Position numbers and translations under genes: made by a program | From: Lysinibacillus macroides | GTDB lineage: Bacteria > Bacillota > Bacilli > Bacillales_A > Planococcaceae | DNA length: 64,000 nt | Direction: 5' to 3' | NCBI RefSeq assembly: GCF_001281525.1 | Contig: NZ_LGCI01000010.1 | Location: forward strand, 734,869 to 798,868 | Notes under the pieces: model-generated | Seen by the model: only the letters and a program-made list of their open reading frames with translations | Database searches by the model: none | What the model was told of the DNA's origin: nothing | Shown here: in pieces, positions 19,712 to 28,668 of the stretch | How positions within the stretch are numbered: the first letter of the stretch is position 1 | How the letters are laid out: the number at the start of each line of letters is the position of its first letter

Positions 19712-22700
19712 GGTGATGAATGCTCCTAATTAATTGATGATTGATGGGCTCTAGTAGCATTTCAGCAACTTTATAGGCATTCTCATTATCCTCTATACAT
19801 GTAATATGATTTCCTTCGATTGGTATTTCCTCAAAATGCCCAATACATAATTCCTTCCAAAATGTTAACGTATCCTGTTTATTTGTGAAGATAAAGTCCA
19901 TATCCTCCTTAGCAACTAAATAACGAATATCGCCAAAGTAAGCCATCGGTCGTATGTTTGACCCCTTAAAACTTTGTAAATAAATATTGTAACATCCTTC
20001 TAGCATCTCATCTGGGATAATTTCTCCTGTTTTTCGTTCAATAGCTGCGCGATAATCTTTAAACCGCTGTTCTCTACTTAGCTGTGATAGCTTTCTAATA
20101 AATTGGTAGATTGCTTCATATTTTGCTTCATTTTTTAGCTCCTCAAGATTTGCCGCACTTAGACTTTCATTATTTTGATAAAAAACATAGATAATAGCAT
20201 CCATCAATTCTTGATTTGTAGCACCTTCATATACATCTTCAACAGTAATATAGAAGTTTGTGATAAAAATTAGTTCTAATGGAATTGAATCCTCAATATC
20301 ATATAAAACAGGAGCACTATCAATTAAGGTAAAGTCTATAATCTCTATTCCTTTGTCCAGTAACCTTCTTGCCATTTCAAGAGCTATAAGTCCACCCATA
20401 CAATAGCCAATTAATTGAATTTGAGCGGGTTCTCTTTCTACTATTTGTGAAACATAATCATCTGCTAAATGCTCAATTAATACTGAAGGATCAATTGCTA
20501 AATATTGATGAATATCTTGAACAGATATACTAACTACTGTACCTACAGCCTGCTCGACTAAATGTTTATTTAAATATTTAAAAGCATTCATCGTTCCTAA
20601 CCCAGCATGGACAACAATACGTAAAGGTTCACCATGTAAAGGCGACTCTTCTTTTACTAAGCCAATTGATTGTGAATGGTTCAATTTAATGGATTGGTGT
20701 GCCTCATTACCTTCTTTCACTGTAGATTGCACTAACCTCTGTGCAACAAATTCAATAATTGGTTCATTTAACAGTTGTCTAAGAATAAAATCAAATGTCA
20801 AGCCACGAAATTGATTATCATTCTCAATATATTTTGTTATTTTTCCCGCTAATTGCGATAATGTTAAGGAATCCGCTCCATAATCGTATAAATTTTTGCT
20901 TACTTGAACATGTTCTACATGAAGTATCTCCTGTGCAAAATGACTGAGTGCCTCTTCCAATTGATTTTGCGTTTCAACCTCTTCAATTTCCACCACAACA
21001 TTCGCACTTTCCACAACTAGTTGTTGTACCTGATTTTTTATATATTGTCGGTCTAATTTTGCATTAGAATTTAATGGAATATCCGATAGAATAAATATTT
21101 TGACTGGCACCATATATTGAGGTAATAAACTAGTAAGATAATCAATGAAATCCTCACCATAAATATTTATTTGACTACCCTTATCCAATAATTTAACAAC
21201 CGCATAAAGTTGTTGCTCATTTAGTACAACAGCACATGAAATATCAATTTTTTCATGTTTATTCAATAATGATTCGATTTCTCCTAAATTCACAAGATTC
21301 CCTCGTAATTTCACTTGATTGTCGAGGCGTCCTATAAATTCAATTTCCCCATTATCCATATATCTGCCGTAGTCACCTGTACGATATAATCTTTCTTGTT
21401 TACCATTGGTAATAAAACGCTCCTTTGTTATTTCAGGATTATTATAGTAGCCCTGTGCAAGACTTTTACCACCAATATACAATTCCCCACAAACCCAATT
21501 CGGACAATCTTCATTATTTTCATCCAAAATATTATAGTGCTGATTAGCCAATGGAAAACCATAAGGAATTGTCTCTCTATCAAAATCTTCTTTACAACAG
21601 AGGTGATAGTTTGACCAAATACCCGCTTCCGTCGCACCACCTAAAGCAATGATGACACTTTCAGGAAAAATACTTGCACAATGTTTGACCATTTTTGGTG
21701 GTACCCAATCCCCTGATAATAAAATAGTTTTCATCGATTTAATGTTTAATTGCTCTATTCCATCTGCACTTAAAAGCAGTTTCATCAGTGCAGGTACTGT
21801 ATTCCACATTGTAATCTTCTTTGTTTTAATACACGTTAACCAATAATTAGCATCATACAGATGTCCTTGTTCAGGATAGACAATCGTACCACCAGCACTT
21901 AATAAACCAAAAATGTCATAAACAGAAAGATCAAAATTAAGCTTTGATAATGCTAAAACACGATCGCTATTGGTAATACAAAATCTCCTATTGATATCTT
22001 CAATTGTATTCATTGCTCCTGCATGAGACATCGCTACACCTTTTGGTTCTCCTGTTGAACCAGACGTAAAAATAATATAGGCAAGCTTGTCAGCATCTCC
22101 GTCATAAACTTCGTATGATGCCTCCTCAATCTCTACTAATTGGTTAGCTATAATTAGTTGCTGCTGCAAAATGTTATATATCGGATCAGGTTCATCAACT
22201 AAAACAGTGGTTACTTGACTTTGATCGATTATTTTTTTTATTCGACTAATTGGCTGTGCCTTGTCAATTGGCACATAGACGGCTCCCAATGATAGTATTG
22301 CTAATACACTCGTAACTTGATATACGGATTTATCAGAAATAATGGCTATCCTATCACCTGCTTTGACCTGATACTTCTGAAGCAATGTTCCTAATTTAAA
22401 TACCATACTGCGTAGGGCTTGATATGAATAATGATGTTCTCCCTCTATAACTGCTATACTATTAGGTTGTTGTAATGCCTGTTCAAAAAATCCTTGATGT
22501 AACAAACGGTTCACTACACTATTATTGATCGTATTATTTACGCTTGCTCTAAGTTGAATTTGTGCATCTGGCAACGTCACTAGCGATGACGATTCCCATG
22601 CCTCATCGTCATGTACTAGCCTTAATAAAGCAGCTTCAAATGATGAAAACATATCTTGAATTAAATTGGCAGGAAAAACGCCTTTTCTTACATCCCAGTT

Positions 22701-24050
22701 CACACGTAAGCCATTGTCATCATCCATTACCTGACAATCAATAAACACTTGTGGTGTTTGGCTAATGCCATATTCATTCATTTTCCCTATTAATCCATGT
22801 GAATCAATTAAATTGATAGCACTTGTGAAAACAAAGGGCATAAAAGCATGTGCTTGTCCCTTTTGTCTTGTAATCTCTCTCAACACCTCTATACCTGAAA
22901 AATTACTGTGGTCTAAATCACGAAACATTTGTTGTTGTATATTATTCACATTATTAAAAAAAGTTGTTTCTTTATTTCTAAAGTCAACTTCGGTTAAATT
23001 AATAGATGTAAAATCACCAACAACGCGATTGACATTTGGATGGACAGGATATCTATTTAACAGAATAAGGTTAATGATAAAATGCTTATTTATGCTCCAT
23101 TTGGCTAAACACTGACTATATAAGGTGAACAACACACTTGTAGCAGTTATGCCCCTATTAGCAATAGAACGTTTTAATGTATCCCAATCATTTTTATTCA
23201 ATTGAATAAAATAGCGTTCAAAAGATTTTTCATCATGTAATAATGACAATTTAGGCAATGTAGGTGCTGCTGGAAGATCTATTACTCTGTTATACCAATA
23301 GGCTTGATCCTCTTTATATTTCTTTTGATGTCTCATCTCATCTACTAACTTCACATATTCTTTAAAGGTAAAATCATTATTCGGTAATATTACGTTTTCT
23401 TTAAAATAAATCGTCTCAAACTCTTTTATTAATATCCAAATGCTTGCCCAATCAACAATTAAAAAATCAAAAGACACATGCATTGTTGTCCCGTGCATTC
23501 TTTTACTCAACGCAATATCAAACAACGGCCAACGATCTGATGAATAGGTTTTACTCCCTAATTCCTGTCTAATTGCATCGAGACGCTGATAATCATCAAC
23601 ACCATTTGTTGTTAAGTCTTCATAGCGTATTTCTATTTTTGGCATTTCGTCTAATACACTTTGATATCCATTATGATTCATTGTAGTCCTTAGCATTTCA
23701 TGACGTTCTATTAGTGCCATCCACACATGCTCAGTCTTCGTTTTATCTAGTTGATCATATTCAAGTTCCATATAAATATGACTTGATACACCTCCATATT
23801 CAAAACTATCCATACTGCCTACTAAATAAGCTGATTGAATAGGTGTTAATGGAAACGTATTATCTTGCTCCTCATGCTCCAAAACATTTATCAATTGCTC
23901 TTTATAAGTTTTAAGAAACGACATAATATCTTCGGATAGCTTATCCTTATCAGCTTTAAAATTTAACTTACCGTTGCTAGTCCATAATACGATTCCTTGT
24001 GCCTTTAATTTGTATATTTCATCTCTTAAATGCTTCATATTTTGGCTCAC
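19704..24050 (-). CDS. Terminal siderophore NRPS: TubC docking-Cy-A-PCP-TE with Cys nucleophile
   Basis: A 1448-aa termination module. Residues 1-57 form a TubC-like docking domain. Cy (about 65-500) has D195-x4-D200-x2-S203. The A domain (about 520-1000) has FTSGSTG at 661-667 and specificity positions D-L-Y-N-L-S, the cysteine code; it lacks the MT-like insert present in both A domains of the larger NRPS. PCP has carrier Ser1061. The thioesterase (about 1140-1440) has Asp1244 and His1415 but its elbow is GYCMGG, with Cys1217 where most have Ser. The protein should add and cyclise a third cysteine and release the product. It overlaps the VOC gene by four bases (ATGA). Although encoded second in the operon, it acts last. 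Confidence 0.9.
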   Translation of the reverse strand: MSQNMKHLRDEIYKLKAQGIVLWTSNGKLNFKADKDKLSEDIMSFLKTYKEQLINVLEHEEQDNTFPLTPIQSAYLVGSMDSFEYGGVSSHIYMELEYDQLDKTKTEHVWMALIERHEMLRTTMNHNGYQSVLDEMPKIEIRYEDLTTNGVDDYQRLDAIRQELGSKTYSSDRWPLFDIALSKRMHGTTMHVSFDFLIVDWASIWILIKEFETIYFKENVILPNNDFTFKEYVKLVDEMRHQKKYKEDQAYWYNRVIDLPAAPTLPKLSLLHDEKSFERYFIQLNKNDWDTLKRSIANRGITATSVLFTLYSQCLAKWSINKHFIINLILLNRYPVHPNVNRVVGDFTSINLTEVDFRNKETTFFNNVNNIQQQMFRDLDHSNFSGIEVLREITRQKGQAHAFMPFVFTSAINLIDSHGLIGKMNEYGISQTPQVFIDCQVMDDDNGLRVNWDVRKGVFPANLIQDMFSSFEAALLRLVHDDEAWESSSLVTLPDAQIQLRASVNNTINNSVVNRLLHQGFFEQALQQPNSIAVIEGEHHYSYQALRSMVFKLGTLLQKYQVKAGDRIAIISDKSVYQVTSVLAILSLGAVYVPIDKAQPISRIKKIIDQSQVTTVLVDEPDPIYNILQQQLIIANQLVEIEEASYEVYDGDADKLAYIIFTSGSTGEPKGVAMSHAGAMNTIEDINRRFCITNSDRVLALSKLNFDLSVYDIFGLLSAGGTIVYPEQGHLYDANYWLTCIKTKKITMWNTVPALMKLLLSADGIEQLNIKSMKTILLSGDWVPPKMVKHCASIFPESVIIALGGATEAGIWSNYHLCCKEDFDRETIPYGFPLANQHYNILDENNEDCPNWVCGELYIGGKSLAQGYYNNPEITKERFITNGKQERLYRTGDYGRYMDNGEIEFIGRLDNQVKLRGNLVNLGEIESLLNKHEKIDISCAVVLNEQQLYAVVKLLDKGSQINIYGEDFIDYLTSLLPQYMVPVKIFILSDIPLNSNAKLDRQYIKNQVQQLVVESANVVVEIEEVETQNQLEEALSHFAQEILHVEHVQVSKNLYDYGADSLTLSQLAGKITKYIENDNQFRGLTFDFILRQLLNEPIIEFVAQRLVQSTVKEGNEAHQSIKLNHSQSIGLVKEESPLHGEPLRIVVHAGLGTMNAFKYLNKHLVEQAVGTVVSISVQDIHQYLAIDPSVLIEHLADDYVSQIVEREPAQIQLIGYCMGGLIALEMARRLLDKGIEIIDFTLIDSAPVLYDIEDSIPLELIFITNFYITVEDVYEGATNQELMDAIIYVFYQNNESLSAANLEELKNEAKYEAIYQFIRKLSQLSREQRFKDYRAAIERKTGEIIPDEMLEGCYNIYLQSFKGSNIRPMAYFGDIRYLVAKEDMDFIFTNKQDTLTFWKELCIGHFEEIPIEGNHITCIEDNENAYKVAEMLLEPINHQLIRSIHHHE

Positions 24051-24784
24051 TTCGCACCCTCACCTTTTTCATGTAATATGTAATCCTTGTTTATTAAGCT
24101 CGCGCCATGTAGTAATTGAGCGTCAACCTTTTCCGTTAATCCTTCAATGACAACATTATTAATTTTGAAATTATTAGCCACATCAATATGCAATTTCACA
24201 TCATCTTTCAAAATAGTGCTCAGTACCTCTGCTGTATGTTTGGTGCAACTAATTGACATCGAATGAATATGCTTAGCCCCATTTGTATGGTGAATAGATT
24301 TAGGTCTTTGAGGCGTACTATAAGCAGAAACAACAAAGGGTAGCTCAATAGGTGATAAAGAGAAAAATCCGTATGTTATAATTTCTCCTGTCGGCTTCTT
24401 CCTCCTACCATTTAGCACTTTAGATGTTTTAATGCCTAGATTATTTATTTCTCTTCTTACGGAGTCTAAGTTATCTTGCTTAGCAATTTCTTCTTTATAT
24501 CCTTCTAAAGCAAAGTCAATTAGACCTTCATGCTGAACCATCCATTTCTTCCAACGTTCTTGCATTGATTTCCCATAGATAATTCCTAATGGAATACTAA
24601 TAGGTGACATAAATCGCTTCATTTCAAATAATTCAACAAAAGGACCTTGTTCAAACCATATAAATGCATTAAGAGAATTTTTGGGGTTCCTCCCCCATTC
24701 AACCTGAAACCCAGCTTTTTTAAAATCATTAACAGCCTTTTTAATATTGGTTACTCTACATTGAATATGACTGATTTTTAACAA
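24047..24784 (-). CDS. VOC (glyoxalase-like) family protein, first gene of the siderophore operon
   Basis: A 245-aa protein with a vicinal-oxygen-chelate fold start (LKISHIQCRVTNIKKAVNDFKKAGF, then WFEQGPFVELFEM), closest in style to the 'glyoxalase-like domain' group. VOC proteins bind metals or small aromatic ligands and include dioxygenases, isomerases and sequestration-type resistance proteins. The predicted start is TTG at 24784 with a weak GGA-containing site before it. It is the promoter-proximal gene and overlaps the terminal NRPS gene by four bases. No counterpart is part of the classical pyochelin or yersiniabactin clusters as I know them. It could act on the thiazoline product, in self-protection or in metal handling; no function is assigned. 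Confidence 0.7.
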   Translation of the reverse strand: MLKISHIQCRVTNIKKAVNDFKKAGFQVEWGRNPKNSLNAFIWFEQGPFVELFEMKRFMSPISIPLGIIYGKSMQERWKKWMVQHEGLIDFALEGYKEEIAKQDNLDSVRREINNLGIKTSKVLNGRRKKPTGEIITYGFFSLSPIELPFVVSAYSTPQRPKSIHHTNGAKHIHSMSISCTKHTAEVLSTILKDDVKLHIDVANNFKINNVVIEGLTEKVDAQLLHGASLINKDYILHEKGEGAK

Positions 24785-24856
24785 GTAAATTCCACACTTT
24801 CAAAAATATTTTAATATTTGCTTAACAATACCAATAAAATTATTCTATAATTAATT

Positions 24857-24875
24857 GAGAATGAATATCATTATC
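24857..24875. promoter_or_regulatory. Fur box 1, biosynthesis side
   Basis: GAGAATGAATATCATTATC matches the 19-bp Fur consensus GATAATGATAATCATTATC at 16 of 19 positions. It lies 73 bp before the VOC start and is well placed to repress the biosynthetic operon when iron is plentiful. The -35/-10 elements for the minus strand are not clear; a TATAGAAT-like -10 lies around 24842-24849. Confidence 0.75.
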
Positions 24876-24966
24876 GATGATGTCTTATATTCTAAATTAT
24901 TCTAAATATAAATGCAATACTCTTTATTGGTTATTTTCGGAAATAAAATTTTCTTTCACTATCTAA

Positions 24967-24996
24967 TTGACATTGATATTCATTATCAACTATACT
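24967..24996 (+). promoter_or_regulatory. Promoter of the transport genes overlapped by Fur box 2
   Basis: TTGACA (24967-24972), an 18-base spacer and TATACT (24991-24996) form a sigma-A-type promoter reading toward the transport genes. A second Fur-box-like site, GACATTGATATTCATTATC at 24969-24987, matches the consensus at 16 of 19 positions and covers the -35 and spacer. Binding there would block RNA polymerase directly. Confidence 0.78.
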
Positions 24997-25067
24997 CTTT
25001 TTAGATTAACCTAAAATATTCAAAAAAGTAAATAATCTGTTAATTTATTTTGAAAGGAGTTATTATT

Positions 25068-25442
25068 ATGCAAAAAAAGAAAGTTTTACGTACAGAAGAT
25101 TTTATGACAGTCGGTATTTACACAGGCATTTTTTTGCCCTTCTATTTACAGTCTCATTGTTAGGCTACATACCTATTTTTAATGCATTGTTACCTGTTTT
25201 AGTTGGTATTGTTGGTGGTGTTCCCTTTATTTTGTTTTTAGCAAAAACTGAGAGATTTGGCATGATTACATTAAGCGGTATTATTTGTGGATTAATTATG
25301 ATGTCAATGGGTGGAAATGGCATTTATCCGCTACTTACTGGGATGGTGTGTGGATTGTTTGCTGATATTCTTTTTATCAAACTTAAATCAAGTTCATTTT
25401 CTATGTCTCTATCATATGCTGCGTTTAGTTTGAGGCGCTTTT
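25068..25442 (+). pseudogene. Broken ECF-type S component (MptD-like), frameshifted and 3' truncated
   Basis: An ATG at 25068 with a good RBS (AAAGGAG, 8-base spacing) opens a frame that ends after 31 codons at TAG 25161. A run of seven T at about 25129-25135 is the cause: with one more T the frame continues as TGIFFALLFTVSLLGYIP and joins the next frame without a stop. That frame encodes hydrophobic segments typical of a small S component (LLGYIPIFNALLPVLVGIVGG, then GMITLSGIICGLIMMSMGG), but it stops resembling a membrane protein at SLSYAAFSL. The next gene begins there, so the C-terminal half and the usual T-component gene appear deleted. A frameshift could be a sequencing error in the homopolymer; the deletion is harder to explain that way. 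Confidence 0.7.
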
Positions 25443-26858
25443 ATGATACAGCTCAAAAATGTATCCTTTTTATACAATCATCAAACAAGAATGGCCTTGC
25501 AAAATATAAACTTAACTATTCCTCAAGGTGAGGTGATCGTGCTATGTGGTAAATCCAGTTGTGGCAAAACAACGCTTACAAAATTATTGAATGGGCTTAT
25601 CCCTCATTACATAGATGGACAACTGAAAGAGGCTATTTTTTTGGATAATCAAGATCTTCAATTTTTAAAAATATACGAAATTGCCAAGCTCACTGGCCTG
25701 TCTTTCAAAATCCTAAAACGCAATTTTATAACAGTGACACAGATAGTGAGCTTGTTTTTACAGTCGAAAACTTTGGGATACCAGATAGAAGAGATACTCA
25801 GTCGAAAAGCAAAAATTGTTGAACAGTTTGGGTTATATCCCCTCCTACAAAAAAATTTGTTTCACCTTTCAGGAGGAGAAAAACAAAGGATAGCCTGTGC
25901 ATCTGTCGCGATTCATGAGCCTCCTGTTATCATCCTTGATGAACCATCTGCTAATTTGGATCAAGAGGCAACGGCACAGCTCAGCGAAATGATTGTACGT
26001 TGGAAAGCTCAAGGTAAAACGATTATTATTTCTGAGCATCGACTGCATTACTTAAAGATGCTTGCAGACAGATTTGTATTGCTGGAAGAAGGTACAATCA
26101 AATATATTTTTTCACAACAAGAGATGCTCAATATGTCAAATGAGGCACTTTATCAGCTTGGCCTTCGAGCAATTCATCTTGAAGAACTGATGCCTCAACA
26201 AACCTGCCCCCTAAAGACAAATTCACATTTTAAGGTTGACGCACTCATGTATACTCATCATGATTTTCAATTATGTATAGAAAAATTAGACCTTCCATTT
26301 CCAGCAATATTTGCAATCACTGGTCATAATGGTGCAGGTAAATCAACATTTGCTAAATCTTTAACTGGCATCAATAAGAAAGCTTCCCCTACACTACACA
26401 TCAACAATGTTTCTTTTAAGAAAAAGCAATGCTTAAAAATAAGTAGTATTGTTATGCAAGATGTACATCATCAATTATTTACGGAGAGTGTTTTAACAGA
26501 AATTCTCCTTTCTATGCCTAAGCCTAATAAAGATAGGGCACTTGAATTACTTTCCCTATTGGATGCCATTCAATTTAAAAATGCTCACCCAATGTCTCTA
26601 TCTGGTGGTGAAAAACAACGGATAGCCATTCTTTCTGCGATTGCCGCAGATACACAATTAGTTATTATGGATGAGCCAACGAGCGGACTTGATTATCATC
26701 ATATGAAACAGGTTGCGTATTGTGTCAATATGTTGCGGAACCAGCATAAACAAGTCTTTATAATTACCCATGACCCTGAGCTGATTTCACTTTGTTGTGA
26801 TGGAACGTTTGAATTAGCTCAGGGCACGATCAAGAACATAATGATATTTAATAAATAA
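25443..26858 (+). CDS. Duplicated ECF-type ABC ATPase, NBD1 damaged by paired frameshifts
   Basis: A 471-aa protein with two ATPase domains in tandem, as in ECF-type energising subunits. NBD1 has Walker A GKSSCGKT (36-43), signature LSGGEKQR near 142 and IILDEPSANLD. NBD2 has Walker A GHNGAGKS near 293, signature LSGGEKQR near 385 and VIMDEPTSGLD. Between about 25700 and 25790 the annotated frame reads LSFKILKRNFITVTQ, but the adjacent frame reads VFQNPKTQFYN, the canonical Q-loop. A one-base loss followed by a one-base gain would explain this, leaving about 30 wrong residues and no Q-loop in NBD1. The start follows GAGGCG and overlaps what looks like the tail of a lost T-component gene (frame E-A-L-L-stop at 25434-25448). 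Probably non-functional unless these are sequence errors. Confidence 0.7.
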   Translation: MIQLKNVSFLYNHQTRMALQNINLTIPQGEVIVLCGKSSCGKTTLTKLLNGLIPHYIDGQLKEAIFLDNQDLQFLKIYEIAKLTGLSFKILKRNFITVTQIVSLFLQSKTLGYQIEEILSRKAKIVEQFGLYPLLQKNLFHLSGGEKQRIACASVAIHEPPVIILDEPSANLDQEATAQLSEMIVRWKAQGKTIIISEHRLHYLKMLADRFVLLEEGTIKYIFSQQEMLNMSNEALYQLGLRAIHLEELMPQQTCPLKTNSHFKVDALMYTHHDFQLCIEKLDLPFPAIFAITGHNGAGKSTFAKSLTGINKKASPTLHINNVSFKKKQCLKISSIVMQDVHHQLFTESVLTEILLSMPKPNKDRALELLSLLDAIQFKNAHPMSLSGGEKQRIAILSAIAADTQLVIMDEPTSGLDYHHMKQVAYCVNMLRNQHKQVFIITHDPELISLCCDGTFELAQGTIKNIMIFNK

Positions 26859-26871
26859 AGGATGTGAAAAC

Positions 26872-28668
26872 TTGGAACATATTGAAAGAAAAGAACACTG
26901 GATAAAGTCAATTATTCAATTTGCAGGGAGTTCCAAAATACCTCTTACATTATCTGTGCTATTAGCGATTATTAGTGTATTTGGTGGATTAGTTCCATAT
27001 GTAGCCGTCTATCAAATACTCACTTCTTTAATTGATGATGTACAAACAATGCAGAGTATCATTTTTTGGATTACGATAGCAGCAATCGGTTATTTTGCTC
27101 AAACAGTATTTCATGCGATATCAAGCTATTTCTCACATCGGGCTGCTTATAATATTCTGGAGGAAATACGTTTACAGCTAGCTGAAAGATTAATACGAGC
27201 ACCACTCGGTCATATTCTTAATCAACCAGTTGGAAAAATCAAAAACGTTGTCATTGATCGCGTTGAAACATTGGAATTGCCACTAGCCCATATTATTCCT
27301 GAAGGTATTTCCAATCTATTATTACCAATTGGTGTCTTCATCTATATGCTAACGATTGATTATCGACTAGCACTTGCCTCACTTGTAACAGTACCAATTG
27401 CTTTTATCGTCTATGCCTTTATGATGAAAAATTTTAACGCGCAATATCAGCAGTATATGGATGCTAGTAATCATATGAACAGTGTTATTGTAGAGTATGT
27501 AGAAGGTATAGAGGTCATTAAAACATTTAATCAAACAAATGAATCTTATAAAAAGTTTTCTATGGCTATTACAGATTTTAAAAATTATACAATGAAATGG
27601 TTTCGTAGTACATGGCCATGGATGACATTAGGGAACGCAATTTTACCCTCTACGCTTGTTGGGACATTACCAATTGGTTTATGGCTTTATTATAATAATG
27701 CCATTAACCCCGCACAATTAATGATTTGTCTTATTTTATCTATGGGGCTTATTTATCCACTTATGAAGTTTACTGTTTTTGTCAATGACTTCAAGGCTAT
27801 TGAATTTGCCATTGAGGATACAAAAGCATATTTACAGCTCGAGTCACTACCAATTACCGTTCAAGAGGCTGTAACACCAACAAATTATACGATTGAGATG
27901 AATAATATTTCATTTAGTTATGATGACCAGCATAAAGTCATTGACAATCTTTCATTGATGATTCCTGAAAGAAGTTACACAGCACTTGTTGGACCTTCAG
28001 GAAGTGGTAAATCGACCATTGCCAAACTACTGGCACGCTTTTGGGATGTGACAGATGGAAGTATTACCATTGGTGGTATAAATATTAAAGATATTCACCC
28101 TAATACCCTGTCTAAACAAATTAGCTATGTTGCTCAGGATAATTTTTTATTTAAAACAAGTCTTTTAGAAAATATTCGAATGGGTAATCCACATGCCAGT
28201 GATGAAGATGTATATAGAGCAGCACGTCTAGCAAGATGCGATACCTTTATTTCTCGATTAGAAAATGGCTATCATACTGATTCTGGTGAAGCTGGCAATA
28301 AATTATCGGGTGGTGAAAAGCAACGCATTGCGATTGCTCGTGCCATCTTAAAGGATGCACCGATTATTATCCTTGATGAAGCGACAGCTTTTACAGATCC
28401 TGAAAATGAAGCAGAAATTCAGAAGGCTTTTAATGAACTAGCGAAAGCTAAAACATTGATTGTTATTGCACACAGACTATCGACCATTAAGCATGCCGAT
28501 CAAATTGTTGTGTTAAAAGATGGGCGCATTCATCATATTGGTAGCCATGCTGAACTGCTCGCCACGAATAATCTTTATCAAAAATTATGGCAGGCACATA
28601 TTAGTTCAAAGAAAAATGAACGCCTATCTGAATCGGATAATTCGCAGGAGGTATCGTCAAATGGTTAA
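26872..28668 (+). CDS. ABC transporter permease/ATPase, YbtP-like siderophore half-transporter
   Basis: A 598-aa half-transporter: about six membrane helices in residues 20-300, then an ATPase with Walker A GPSGSGKST near 374, signature LSGGEKQR near 478 and IILDEATAFTDPENE. The AFTD D-loop and overall organisation recall YbtP/Irp6, which look like exporters but import iron-yersiniabactin. The start is TTG at 26872 behind AAGGATG. It overlaps the next gene by eight bases, as expected for partners of one heterodimer. Under control of the Fur-covered promoter and divergent from a Ybt-like NRPS operon, so import of the ferric siderophore is the best guess; export is the alternative. Confidence 0.82.
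   Translation: MEHIERKEHWIKSIIQFAGSSKIPLTLSVLLAIISVFGGLVPYVAVYQILTSLIDDVQTMQSIIFWITIAAIGYFAQTVFHAISSYFSHRAAYNILEEIRLQLAERLIRAPLGHILNQPVGKIKNVVIDRVETLELPLAHIIPEGISNLLLPIGVFIYMLTIDYRLALASLVTVPIAFIVYAFMMKNFNAQYQQYMDASNHMNSVIVEYVEGIEVIKTFNQTNESYKKFSMAITDFKNYTMKWFRSTWPWMTLGNAILPSTLVGTLPIGLWLYYNNAINPAQLMICLILSMGLIYPLMKFTVFVNDFKAIEFAIEDTKAYLQLESLPITVQEAVTPTNYTIEMNNISFSYDDQHKVIDNLSLMIPERSYTALVGPSGSGKSTIAKLLARFWDVTDGSITIGGINIKDIHPNTLSKQISYVAQDNFLFKTSLLENIRMGNPHASDEDVYRAARLARCDTFISRLENGYHTDSGEAGNKLSGGEKQRIAIARAILKDAPIIILDEATAFTDPENEAEIQKAFNELAKAKTLIVIAHRLSTIKHADQIVVLKDGRIHHIGSHAELLATNNLYQKLWQAHISSKKNERLSESDNSQEVSSNG

Noticed and set aside
28520-28660. N-terminal extension of the YbtQ-like protein
   Set aside because: It overlaps the previous gene's ATPase coding region and a strong RBS lies directly before 28661.
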